Positions 1 through 7,151 of a DNA stretch of 64,000 bases are shown here, piece after piece. Below the pieces are notes generated by a model. The model had not been told where the DNA came from, made no database searches, and saw only the letters and a program-made list of their open reading frames with translations. The stretch lies in NCBI RefSeq assembly GCF_900116005.1, contig NZ_FOYI01000001.1, positions 186,001 through 250,000 of the forward strand, read 5' to 3'. Position 1 is the stretch's first letter. Each line of letters opens with the position of its first letter. The DNA comes from Poseidonocella sedimentorum. Lineage in GTDB: Bacteria > Pseudomonadota > Alphaproteobacteria > Rhodobacterales > Rhodobacteraceae. Made by a program: the position numbers and the translations under genes.

Positions 1-164
1 CGACAAGCGCCTCGGACGACGCGCGCATCATCGCGGCGATGAAGCGCGGGGCCGAAGCGTTGCTGACCGCACGGTCGAGCCGCGGGACCGTCACCAAGGA
101 CACCTTCTCGCTCATCGGCTTCACCGCCGCACTGGACGAAGCCCAGAGCCGCTGCGGGGGGTAA
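1..164 (+). CDS. IalB-family (invasion-associated locus B) protein, C-terminal end, partial
   Basis: Only the last 53 codons are inside the window, read in the frame that starts at base 3 and stops at TAA 162-164. The tail contains SSRGTVTKDTFSLIGFTAAL, which matches the conserved C-terminal pattern of the invasion-associated locus B family (SxxGTxxxDTFSLxGFxAAL). These are usually small secreted periplasmic proteins of alphaproteobacteria with no settled molecular role. The signal peptide and the disulfide-forming part lie outside the window, so neither export nor full length can be judged. The assignment rests on this short motif alone. Confidence 0.7.
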   Translation, partial: TSASDDARIIAAMKRGAEALLTARSSRGTVTKDTFSLIGFTAALDEAQSRCGG

Positions 165-260
165 CTCCCGCGGTCAGTCAGAGAGAGGGATTTCGGAAAG
201 ACGCAACGTCCGCTCAGCGGGACTTTGCTTCCGTTCGCTTTCCCGAACCGAAGTTCTGCT

Positions 261-1124
261 TCACTCGAATTCAGACGCAATCCAATCAACGATCCGCTTG
301 ATGCGCGTCTGGCTCAGATGGTCCTTTGACCATGAGATATAGAGCTCATCATCAGAAGGGTCGGGATCGACCCAAATTTCCACCAGTTTCTTTGACCGAA
401 GATCATTTTCCACCATGTACGTCGGCGCGATGGCAATGCCGTGACCACCGATAGCTGCATCGAGAGCCAAGGCAGATCGGTCAAAGTTGAGCAGCTTGTG
501 TGTGTCGCCATACCCGGTTTCCTGGATCAGCTTTTCCCACCGTCGGTGTGCATCCTGAAGGAGTGGCAGCGTCAGCAACGTCTCCAACCCCATTGGCCAA
601 TCCGGTCGCAGAAAATCAGGACTGCATACCGCAACAAGGCGGATATCGGCCAAGCGGCGCGATCCGTGGGCTGCATTCGTGTCGCGCGCTTTGCCCGGCC
701 AGATCGCGATTTCATTTCGGCCCAGACTGCGCGCAAGAATCTGCTCATGGACCTGTGTGGTGAGGGATACGTTCGGGAACTTGGCCGCGAAAGCGTCCAT
801 CCGGGGCATCAGCCACTTCGTTGCGGTGGAAGAACCAAGGTGGAGCGTGACACGATCACCGTCCTTGCAAATGCCCACCAACGCGGTGTCAAGCGTCGCG
901 AGGGCGTCTTGCATGGCTGCATGGCATCGCTCACCTTCCGCCGTGAGCGAGACACCGCGTGCGCCACGCACGAGAAGAACCACCCCCAGCTCGATTTCGA
1001 GCTGCTTGATCCGCTGGGAGACTGCGCCACGCGATAGATTTAGCTCCTCAGCCGCACGTTGCAGGTTCCCGTGCGATGCGACGACAGAGAACACCCGGAG
1101 CGCGTTCAGGTTTACGTTCTTCAT
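261..1124 (-). CDS. LysR-family transcriptional regulator (GcvA-like)
   Basis: A DNA-binding regulator of 287 residues, the normal LysR length. An N-terminal winged helix-turn-helix (about residues 5-60, with AAEELNLSRGAVSQRIKQLE) is followed by a LysR effector-binding domain of two alpha/beta lobes. The NVNLNALRVF opening and the HGIAIAP segment near the C-terminus recall the GcvA/AmpR branch. I start it at the ATG at 1124 because GAGG lies six bases upstream; the longer frame would need a TTG at 1136. It is transcribed divergently from the GNAT gene at 1249 with about 125 bp between them. That layout, by analogy with other LysR genes, suggests it controls that neighbour and itself. The effector is unknown. 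Confidence 0.88.
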   Translation of the reverse strand: MKNVNLNALRVFSVVASHGNLQRAAEELNLSRGAVSQRIKQLEIELGVVLLVRGARGVSLTAEGERCHAAMQDALATLDTALVGICKDGDRVTLHLGSSTATKWLMPRMDAFAAKFPNVSLTTQVHEQILARSLGRNEIAIWPGKARDTNAAHGSRRLADIRLVAVCSPDFLRPDWPMGLETLLTLPLLQDAHRRWEKLIQETGYGDTHKLLNFDRSALALDAAIGGHGIAIAPTYMVENDLRSKKLVEIWVDPDPSDDELYISWSKDHLSQTRIKRIVDWIASEFE

Positions 1125-1248
1125 TTGATGCCTCAAAGGCGATAGTTTTTCTAAACGCTGATGGAATTATCTCGCTTTGTCAATTTGGTGCAGTCGGTCG
1201 ATACAACCGGGGAAGTAAAACTCAGCAAAAACCAAGAGAGACCAAGCC

Positions 1249-2244
1249 ATGACTCAGACTATCCGTCCAGCGACACCCGACGACATGCCGCGCCTGGTTG
1301 AGCTCCTCATGCTGGATGCGCAGGAACGTCGTGCAGAGGATGCGATCCTTTGGAAGATGGCAGATGACGCGCCCGCGCAGATTGAAAAGGCGCTGACTTT
1401 TGCTCTGACGGCAGAACAACAACCCTTTCAACAGTTTTGGCGTGTCGCGGAGGATGGGGGTCAGATCACGGGTGTCATCCATGCGATGATGCTGCCGATC
1501 CCCCCAATCTATGCAGGCCCGTTCGGCGAGCCGGGACTGATCCTGCCCGACTCTTTTGTTGCAGCCGATGCACCGAGCGGCACTGTTGACGACCTGTTGG
1601 CCGCAGCCGAGGACGCCCTTCACGAAGCCGGTGCCCGGATCAAGCTGGCATCCTACGTCGTAGGTGAAATCTGGCGAACCGCGTTCGAGGCAAGCGGGTA
1701 TGAACCTCTCACGCTTTATCTGTCACGTAGTGACCTTGGCGATCAGGGAATGCCCGCAGGTGTTCGACAAGCGACGGAAGAAGATGTGCCAGGTATCGTT
1801 GCACGCAGCGCCGAGAACCGGCAGGTTCTTTTCGAAATCGACCCGTTCTGGGAAATTCATCCCGAGGCTGATCCACGTTTTTCTGCATGGATGACGCGGA
1901 GCCTGACGCTTCGGGATCGGGACATGATGGTTCTGGGAGAGGCCGAGGATTTGAGGGGCTACATCATCGCACAGCCCGCCTCACGGCTGCACTTTCCCCC
2001 TGCCCACGACATCATAGGGACAGGTGTGATTGATGACTACTACCACCATGAGCTGGCCAAACCGACGGCGCTTGACCGAGGCAGTGAGGCTTCCAATGCA
2101 CTGCTGCGCGCGGCCGAGACGGCGTTTGCCAACCGTGGTATGGGAGCCGCCTTTGTCGTCTGCCCGGCGGGATGGGCGTCCAAGATCGAGTTGCTTGAAT
2201 CCGCTGGCTACGAGACTGCAATGATCTGGTCTATCAAGCGGTAG
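1249..2244 (+). CDS. GNAT-family N-acetyltransferase, probably double-domain
   Basis: A 331-residue protein that opens with TIRPATPDDMPRLVELL, the typical first strand and helix of a GNAT acetyltransferase. A second copy of the same opening (GVRQATEEDVPGIVARSAEN) occurs near residue 170, so two GNAT folds in tandem are likely, the second ending with an AAETAFANRGMGAAFVV acceptor-site helix. GNAT enzymes transfer an acyl group from acyl-CoA to an amine; the substrate cannot be read from the sequence. The N-terminal half lacks an obvious Q/RxxGxG/A loop and may be degenerate. Its divergent partner is the LysR gene at 261-1124, the likely regulator. Confidence 0.8.
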   Translation: MTQTIRPATPDDMPRLVELLMLDAQERRAEDAILWKMADDAPAQIEKALTFALTAEQQPFQQFWRVAEDGGQITGVIHAMMLPIPPIYAGPFGEPGLILPDSFVAADAPSGTVDDLLAAAEDALHEAGARIKLASYVVGEIWRTAFEASGYEPLTLYLSRSDLGDQGMPAGVRQATEEDVPGIVARSAENRQVLFEIDPFWEIHPEADPRFSAWMTRSLTLRDRDMMVLGEAEDLRGYIIAQPASRLHFPPAHDIIGTGVIDDYYHHELAKPTALDRGSEASNALLRAAETAFANRGMGAAFVVCPAGWASKIELLESAGYETAMIWSIKR

Positions 2245-2454
2245 CAATCCGCAAAGCAGCCTTTGGGGTGTTGTGCAGCAACCGGTAAAGTGGGTCTCGT
2301 CCCGGACATTCTCCGCACCGCAGGAGACGCCAAAACTCGGGCCTTTCTGTCATCGGCGAAATCGACCGTTTAAACACAGATACCGTGTGTCGGCTGTGCG
2401 GGACGAAACGGGCGATCGACGGGTGTTCAAATCGTCCGGACTCACGCCGAAGGC

Positions 2455-2595
2455 GCCGGGCGCGGCTGCCCATCCCCACGGGCTGGCGCTTTGGTGACGC
2501 CAGTGCAGAGATCAGTTGGTAGAGGGGATTGGATGCCATAAAGCGCTTGGCTCAGCCGTCACTGCGCTACCCCACGGGCAGCCGCACGCCCGGCT
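2455..2595. repeat. Family C intergenic repeat, copy 1 (long-range inverted ends)
   Basis: The ends form an inverted repeat: 2455-2471 pairs with 2576-2594 over 17 base pairs, with a two-base bulge. Inside, the left arm is followed by CGGGCTGGCGCT (2479-2490), a central ATAAAGCGC (2538-2546) and CCCACGGGCAG (2571-2581). The same blocks recur with nearly the same spacing at 6907-7050. There is no open reading frame. The structure fits either a small non-autonomous mobile element or a structured RNA. Confidence 0.7.
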
Positions 2596-2700
2596 TCCGT
2601 CGCACCGGGGAGCCTGTTGTTTGACGACCCTTTTGACCAAATCACCTGGTTCGAATTCCCCGAGGGGGTCTATCGCCGTTTTTTGGATCTGTGGGGAGCA

Positions 2701-2766
2701 GAGAGGGGGGCGCTGCCCCCGTCCGCCGGGGGCGGACTCCCCCGGAGTATTTTTCAAGAGAAGAAG
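2701..2766 (+). repeat. Family A intergenic repeat, copy 1
   Basis: Consecutive GC hairpins (GGGGGCGCTGCCCCC, then GTCCGCC with GGCGGAC) are followed by ACTCCCCCGGAGT, ATTTTT and a purine tail ending in AGAGAAGAAG. The sequence is nearly identical to 45343-45408 and, reversed, to 56265-56327. It lies ten bases from the end of the convergent SDR gene. The hairpin plus T-run resembles an intrinsic terminator for plus-strand transcription. Confidence 0.8.
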
Positions 2767-2775
2767 CGGGTGGGG

Positions 2776-3552
2776 TTATTTGGTTTGCAGGCCTGCCACC
2801 GATTTGAGCACGCTGCGGCGGGGCAGGAACGGGGCGATCCAGTTGACCATGATCGACATGCGTCGATCGTTTATGGCGATCAGTTTACCGGACTGCATCG
2901 CGTCATAGCCGCATTTCGCGACCGAGGCGGGGCTTGCGCCTTTCTGGTTTGCGAGCCCTGTGCCTTCGAGGTTGGCCGAGGCGACGAATTCGGTATGGAC
3001 GAGCCCGGGGCAGAGCGCGGTTGAGGTGATGCCGTGGGGGCGGAGCTCCTGGTCGACGGCCTGGCTGAAGGAGGTCACGAAGGCTTTGGTCGCGTAGTAT
3101 ACCGCCTGGTAGGGGCCCGGGAGGAAGCCGGCCGTCGAGGAGACCTGGAGCATCTTCCCGCCGCCGCGTGCGCGCATTTGATTGCCGATCAGGTGGCTCA
3201 GGGTGACCAGGGCGGAGATGTTGAGGTCGATCATCGCCAGGTCCTTGTCGAGGTCGCGCTCTAGGAAGGCGCCGTGGCCGCCGAAGCCGGCGTTGTTGAC
3301 GAGGATGTCGATCCCGATCCCTTGGGATGCGATTCGCTCGGCGAGGGCCTTGGCCTGATCGGGGGTGCCGAGGTCCATCGCGATGACCTGGGCCGTGATG
3401 CCATGCGCGGCCTCGAGCTCGGCCTTCAGGTCATTGAGCGGCCCCTCGCGGCGCGCCACGATGACGAGATCGCCGCCCTGGCGGGCATGGTAGCGGGCGA
3501 TTTCCGCGCCGATGCCAGAAGAGGCGCCGGTTACGAGCGCTGTGTTTTGCAT
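2776..3552 (-). CDS. SDR-family NAD(P)-dependent oxidoreductase
   Basis: A classical short-chain dehydrogenase of 258 residues with a Rossmann fold. The cofactor motif TGASSGIG is at residues 8-15 and NNAG at 86-89. The catalytic Ser lies in VSST near 138, and the YYATK motif gives Tyr152 and Lys156. An Arg pair after the second strand (ARREG, near residue 34) suggests a preference for NADP(H). The substrate is not predictable; the closest architecture is that of broad-specificity ketone or aldehyde reductases of the DltE/YdfG type. It begins at the ATG at 3550-3552 and is divergent from rlmN, with 188 bp between them. The family A repeat sits directly beyond its stop codon. Confidence 0.9.
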   Translation of the reverse strand: MQNTALVTGASSGIGAEIARYHARQGGDLVIVARREGPLNDLKAELEAAHGITAQVIAMDLGTPDQAKALAERIASQGIGIDILVNNAGFGGHGAFLERDLDKDLAMIDLNISALVTLSHLIGNQMRARGGGKMLQVSSTAGFLPGPYQAVYYATKAFVTSFSQAVDQELRPHGITSTALCPGLVHTEFVASANLEGTGLANQKGASPASVAKCGYDAMQSGKLIAINDRRMSIMVNWIAPFLPRRSVLKSVAGLQTK

Positions 3553-3667
3553 GGGGGCTCCTGAGCTCGACGGGTGATGTCATGCCCAGATGGGGTGCGG
3601 CCTTGGGCTGTCAATAGGCCGGAGGCGGGCCTCTGTGGGCCGGGGCGTTGCGGGCGCGCCTGAAAGA

Positions 3668-3696
3668 TTGGACTTCGGGCGCGAATCCTGTATGAG
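3668..3696 (+). promoter_or_regulatory. Candidate sigma-70 promoter of rlmN
   Basis: TTGGAC at 3668-3673 and TATGAG at 3691-3696 are separated by 17 bases. They match the -35 and -10 consensus at four of six and four of six positions. Transcription would begin near 3703, about 40 bases before the rlmN start. This is a prediction from sequence only. Confidence 0.45.
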
Positions 3697-3740
3697 AGCG
3701 GCTTGCTTTCCATGATAGGCTTCGAGCCGAGAGTGATCCA

Positions 3741-4922
3741 ATGAGTGCCAGCGCCCCCATCACGCAGGATGTCCTGACGATTCCCCGCAAGGCTCCCGAG
3801 GCCGGGCGGCGCAATCTTGTGGGCCTGACGCGGCCGCAGTTGCGCGAGGCGCTGATTGAAATGGGCACGCCGGAGAAGCAGGCGAAGATGCGCACGGGCC
3901 AGATCTGGCAGTGGATCTACCAGTGGGGCGTGCGCGATTTCTCCCTCATGACCAATCTCGCCAAGGGCTACCGGGCGCAGCTTGAGGAGAATTTTACCGT
4001 CGAGATCCCCGAGTTGGTCTCGCGGCAGGTGAGCGAGGACGGCACGCGGAAGTACCTTGTGCGGATCGCGGGCGGGCATGAGGTCGAGGTGGTCTATATT
4101 CCCGAAGAGGGGCGCGGGACACTGTGCATCTCGTCTCAGGTGGGCTGCACGCTGACCTGTTCCTTCTGTCACACAGGGACGCAGAAACTTGTGCGCAATC
4201 TCACCGCGGGCGAGATCGTGGGTCAGGTCATGATGGCGCGCGATGACCTTGGCGAATGGCCCGAGCCGGGGGCGCCGAAGGACGAGACGCGGTTGCTCAG
4301 CAACATCGTGCTGATGGGTATGGGCGAGCCGCTCTACAATTTCGACAATGTCCGCGACGCGATGAAGATCGCGATGGATCCGGAAGGGATTTCACTGTCG
4401 CGCCGACGGATCACGCTGTCGACTTCGGGCGTCGTGCCGGAGATCGCCAAGACGGCGGAGGAGATCGGTTGTCTGCTGGCCGTGTCTTTTCATGCGACGA
4501 CCGACGAGGTGCGCGACAAGCTGGTGCCGATCAACCGGCGCTGGAATATCGCGGCGCTGCTCGATGCGCTGCGGGAGTACCCGCGGCTGAGCAATTCGGA
4601 GCGGATCACCTTCGAATACGTCATGCTCAAGGATGTGAATGACAGCGATGCGGATGCGCGGCGGCTGGTCAAACTCATTCAGGGCATTCCGGCCAAGATC
4701 AACCTGATCCCCTTCAATGAATGGCCCGGCGCGCCTTATGAGCGCTCGGACTGGAGCCGGATCAAGGCCTTTGCCGACATCATCTACAAGGCCGGCTATG
4801 CCTCGCCGATCCGCACGCCGCGGGGCGAGGACATCATGGCCGCCTGCGGGCAGCTCAAGTCCGCCACCGAGCGCGCGCGCAAATCCCGTCGCCAGATCGA
4901 AAGCGAAGCGGGGCTCGGCTAG
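3741..4922 (+). CDS. rlmN: 23S rRNA (adenine(2503)-C(2))-methyltransferase RlmN
   Basis: A radical-SAM enzyme of 393 residues that methylates C2 of A2503 in 23S rRNA and, in characterised members, A37 of some tRNAs. The iron-sulfur motif CxxxCxxC is present as C136, C140 and C143 ([14 protein letters not shown]). GMGEPLYNF follows, and the cysteine that forms the methyl-enzyme intermediate lies near residue 369 in the AACGQL segment. An N-terminal helical RNA-binding region precedes the TIM barrel. Length and motifs are complete. Its stop codon overlaps that of the convergent ABC gene by four bases (CTAG). Confidence 0.97.
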   Translation: MSASAPITQDVLTIPRKAPEAGRRNLVGLTRPQLREALIEMGTPEKQAKMRTGQIWQWIYQWGVRDFSLMTNLAKGYRAQLEENFTVEIPELVSRQVSEDGTRKYLVRIAGGHEVEVVYIPEEGRGTLCISSQVGCTLTCSFCHTGTQKLVRNLTAGEIVGQVMMARDDLGEWPEPGAPKDETRLLSNIVLMGMGEPLYNFDNVRDAMKIAMDPEGISLSRRRITLSTSGVVPEIAKTAEEIGCLLAVSFHATTDEVRDKLVPINRRWNIAALLDALREYPRLSNSERITFEYVMLKDVNDSDADARRLVKLIQGIPAKINLIPFNEWPGAPYERSDWSRIKAFADIIYKAGYASPIRTPRGEDIMAACGQLKSATERARKSRRQIESEAGLG

Positions 4923-5860
4923 GCCGCGTTGGCGCTGCGGGTCAGTTTGAGGAAGACGTCCTCGAGATCGGCCTGTTCGGTGCGCACGTCGCGGATCGTG
5001 ATCCCGGCGGCGCGGACCGCGCCGAGCACATCCTCGGCGCTTGTGGTCAAGGCGTGGTAGGAGATGGCGAGCGCGCCGTCCTTGCGTGTTTCGACCTCGA
5101 GCCCCGGCCCTTGCGGCAAGCGTTCGGGCGGGGTGTCGGGCTGGATCACCATGCATTTCGTGTCGAGCTTGCCCAGAAGGTTCGCGGTGCTGTCGCGGGC
5201 GATCACGCTGCCGTGGTTGATGATGGCGATCTCGTCGCACATCTCTTCGGCCTCCTCGAGGTAGTGGGTCGTCAGGATGATGGTCGTGCCGCGCTCGGCG
5301 TTGAGCCGGCGGACGTTTTCCCACAGCATCTGGCGCAGCTCGATATCGACCCCGGCGGTGGGCTCGTCAAGCACCAGAACCTGCGGGTGATGCACCAGCG
5401 CCTTGCCGAGCAAAAGCCGCCGCCGCATGCCGCCGGAAAGCGTCCGGGCATAGGCGTTGGCCTTGTCGGACAGCCCGATCATCTCGAGGATTTCATCGGT
5501 GCGACGCTGGGATTTCGGCACGCCGTAGAGCCCGGCCTGGACCTCGAGCGCGGCGCGGGGCGGAAAGAACGGATCGAGGTTGAGCTCCTGCGGCATGACC
5601 CCGATCGAGGCGCGGCTCTGGCGCGGGTTCACGTCCTGATCGAAGCCCCAGATCGAGACTTTTCCCGAAGTCTTGAGGACAAGCCCCGCGAGGATGTTGA
5701 TCAGCGTTGACTTGCCGGCGCCGTTGGGCCCGAGCAGGCCGAAGACCGAGCCTGCGGGGATGTCGAGGTCGATGCCCTTGAGCGCCTCCTTGGGCGGCTC
5801 ACCCGCTTGTGCGGCATAGGTTTTGCGGAGCTCGCGGATTTCAATGGCATGGCGCGTCAC
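4919..5860 (-). CDS. ABC-2 type transporter ATP-binding protein, orphan
   Basis: An ABC ATPase of 313 residues. Walker A is GPNGAGKS at residues 44-51, a Q-loop lies in GVMPQEL, the signature is LSGGM near 140, and Walker B runs into [11 protein letters not shown]. The H-loop is in [18 protein letters not shown]-terminal extension of about 70 residues, including a [27 protein letters not shown] segment, is typical of drug- or antibiotic-export ATPases of the ABC-2 class (CcmA/DrrA-like). Such proteins need a membrane partner, but none is encoded next to it. The start is a GTG at 5860. The partner permease is probably elsewhere in the genome. Confidence 0.9.
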   Translation of the reverse strand: MTRHAIEIRELRKTYAAQAGEPPKEALKGIDLDIPAGSVFGLLGPNGAGKSTLINILAGLVLKTSGKVSIWGFDQDVNPRQSRASIGVMPQELNLDPFFPPRAALEVQAGLYGVPKSQRRTDEILEMIGLSDKANAYARTLSGGMRRRLLLGKALVHHPQVLVLDEPTAGVDIELRQMLWENVRRLNAERGTTIILTTHYLEEAEEMCDEIAIINHGSVIARDSTANLLGKLDTKCMVIQPDTPPERLPQGPGLEVETRKDGALAISYHALTTSAEDVLGAVRAAGITIRDVRTEQADLEDVFLKLTRSANAA

Positions 5861-5925
5861 GGCGCTTGTCCCCCTTGCTGGCGTGTCGCATAACTAGGGC
5901 CGAAGCGTCGAAAAGGAAACCTCTC

Positions 5926-6105
5926 ATGCCCACGCCCCCGCCGGAAATCCGCATCGTCGAGAGCTTTCGCGTGGCCTGTGACGGGGGCGAGGGGGCGCTT
6001 GGGCATCCGCGCGTCTGGCTGCAGATCCCGCAGGATCTGGGCTTCGTCGAATGCCCCTATTGCGATGCGAAGCTGATCCACAGGGACTTCGAGGGCAAGG
6101 TCTGA
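5926..6105 (+). CDS. zf-CHCC zinc-finger protein (NDUFS6-like)
   Basis: A 59-residue protein with the zf-CHCC arrangement: Cys18, His27 (in GHPRV), Cys43 and Cys46 (CPYC). These are the zinc ligands of the family that includes the mitochondrial complex I subunit NDUFS6. In alphaproteobacteria this small protein is usually a stand-alone gene, and a role as a complex I accessory subunit has been suggested from the homology. The ATG at 5926 is chosen because the upstream part of the frame has no family resemblance. The gene ends two bases before the start of the DsbA-like gene, so the two are probably co-transcribed. Confidence 0.88.
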   Translation: MPTPPPEIRIVESFRVACDGGEGALGHPRVWLQIPQDLGFVECPYCDAKLIHRDFEGKV

Positions 6106-6107
6106 GG

Positions 6108-6827
6108 ATGGACCGCCGCGAGGCGCTGCGCGTTCTGGGACTCGGCGCGCTGGTCGCTGGAGCTTATGGCGGGACTGCGCTGCTGCGGCGGTTGCGGGCG
6201 CAGGAGCTTGCCCTCGCGCCGATCCCGGGATTGCCCGGGTTTCGCCGCGTGGACAGTGGCGCGATGAGCGCAAGCTCTGCCATCTTTGCTGGGTTGGAAG
6301 GTGCGCAAGAAACCAGTGAATATATAGATATACCAAATATTTGCGATGCGCTCTTCACGCATAACATGAAGAGTGTGCCTGTGGCCTACTTCTCCGACGC
6401 GCGCTGTGCGGTCTGTGCCGGGCTCTCGCCCGAGCTTGTGCGCACCACAGGCATCGCCCTCACTCATCACAGCCTGCCGCTGCTTGGGGAGGTCTCGCGC
6501 ATCGCGGCGCGGGCGGAGGAGGCCGCCGGGCTGCAAGGCGCGCGGGAGGCCTTCCACAGCCGCCTCATGGGCTCGCCGCTCCTGCCGGGTCGCGCACGGC
6601 TCTCCGAGCTTGCCGAGGAGGCGGATATCGATCCCGACCGGCTGCTGCGGGATATGGAGGGCGCGGAGGTCGCGCAGCGTCTGGCCGTCTCGGCGACCCT
6701 CGCCAAGCGCTTCGGCTTCTACGCCACACCGGGGCTCGTCATCGGACGCACCGCCGTGCTCGGGCGTCCGGACATTGAGAGGCTGGTGGCATTGGAGAGG
6801 GGTGAGAGTTCGCCGTTGCCTTGTTAG
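6108..6827 (+). CDS. DsbA-like thioredoxin-fold protein with Tat-like signal
   Basis: A 239-residue protein starting at the ATG at 6108. The N-terminus MDRREALRVLGLGALVAG has a twin-arginine pair before a hydrophobic stretch, resembling a Tat signal or a signal anchor. A CAVC pair (Cys100, Cys103) follows VAYFSD, where the DsbA active site is expected. ATPGLVIG near residue 213 has the position and form of the cis-proline loop (usually GTPTFV). Between them lies a helical insertion, as in DsbA. The likely role is thiol-disulfide exchange outside the cytoplasm. Bases 6315-6345 are unusually AT-rich for this genome, including ATA codons. The gene follows the zf-CHCC gene by two bases. Confidence 0.78.
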   Translation: MDRREALRVLGLGALVAGAYGGTALLRRLRAQELALAPIPGLPGFRRVDSGAMSASSAIFAGLEGAQETSEYIDIPNICDALFTHNMKSVPVAYFSDARCAVCAGLSPELVRTTGIALTHHSLPLLGEVSRIAARAEEAAGLQGAREAFHSRLMGSPLLPGRARLSELAEEADIDPDRLLRDMEGAEVAQRLAVSATLAKRFGFYATPGLVIGRTAVLGRPDIERLVALERGESSPLPC

Positions 6828-7151
6828 GTAAATAGATGACTGGTTTGAGCTCTGAGCTGCAAACGGGTTTGCTGAGGCCAAGCCCGGAGCAAAGGCCCGG
6901 AGGGCCGCCGGTCAAGCGCCTGCCCGTTCCGGCGGGCTGGCGCTGTGGTTGGGATAGGGATGACCACGCGCGGTAGATGTTCTTGGCCCTATAAAGCGCA
7001 CCCGCTCAAGCGTTGGCGGCGCCATCCCACGGGCAGGCGCTCGCCCGGCTAGGCGGCTCGCCTTGATTCCGAGCCTTGGGGGCGCTCCCCCCTAGAAGCC
7101 GCGCGGGCTTCGTGGCAAGACGGCCCCACCAGTGGCGTGAAGGGGAACATC
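6828..7151. other. Gene-free stretch upstream of polA with a family C repeat
   Basis: Three hundred and twenty-four bases separate the DsbA-like gene from polA. The stretch contains the second family C repeat (6907-7050), then TTGGGGGCGCTCCCCCC (7076-7092), a GC hairpin resembling the first stem of family A. No reading frame here looks like a protein. The polA promoter must lie in or next to the repeat; I could not single it out. Confidence 0.7.
6907..7050. repeat. Family C intergenic repeat, copy 2 (long-range inverted ends)
   Basis: Twelve bases at 6915-6926 pair perfectly with 7030-7041, and GCCGG at 6907-6911 can extend the stem against CCGGC at 7045-7049. The internal blocks CGGGCTGGCGCT (6933-6944), ATAAAGCGC (6991-6999), CCCACGGGCAG (7026-7036) and CGCCCGGCT (7042-7050) match copy 1 with spacings that differ by one or two bases. 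One stem pair differs compensatorily: C6919-G7037 here, G2465-C2582 in copy 1. Confidence 0.7.

Larger units (their letters stand above)
2245..2775. other. Gene-free stretch with structured intergenic repeats
   Basis: Five hundred and thirty-one bases lie between the GNAT gene and the convergent SDR gene. Reading frames here look like random translation of GC-rich DNA. The stretch holds a family C repeat (2455-2595) and a family A repeat (2701-2766). The DNA between 2245 and 2454 shows no feature I can name. Confidence 0.75.

Noticed and set aside
2455-2594. Insertion sequence or transposase remnant
   Set aside because: The unit is about 140 bp with paired ends but has no transposase frame and no visible target-site duplication.
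2516-2908. Reading frames between the GNAT and SDR genes
   Set aside because: They run across the intergenic repeats and into the SDR gene on the other strand, with no conserved-looking motif.
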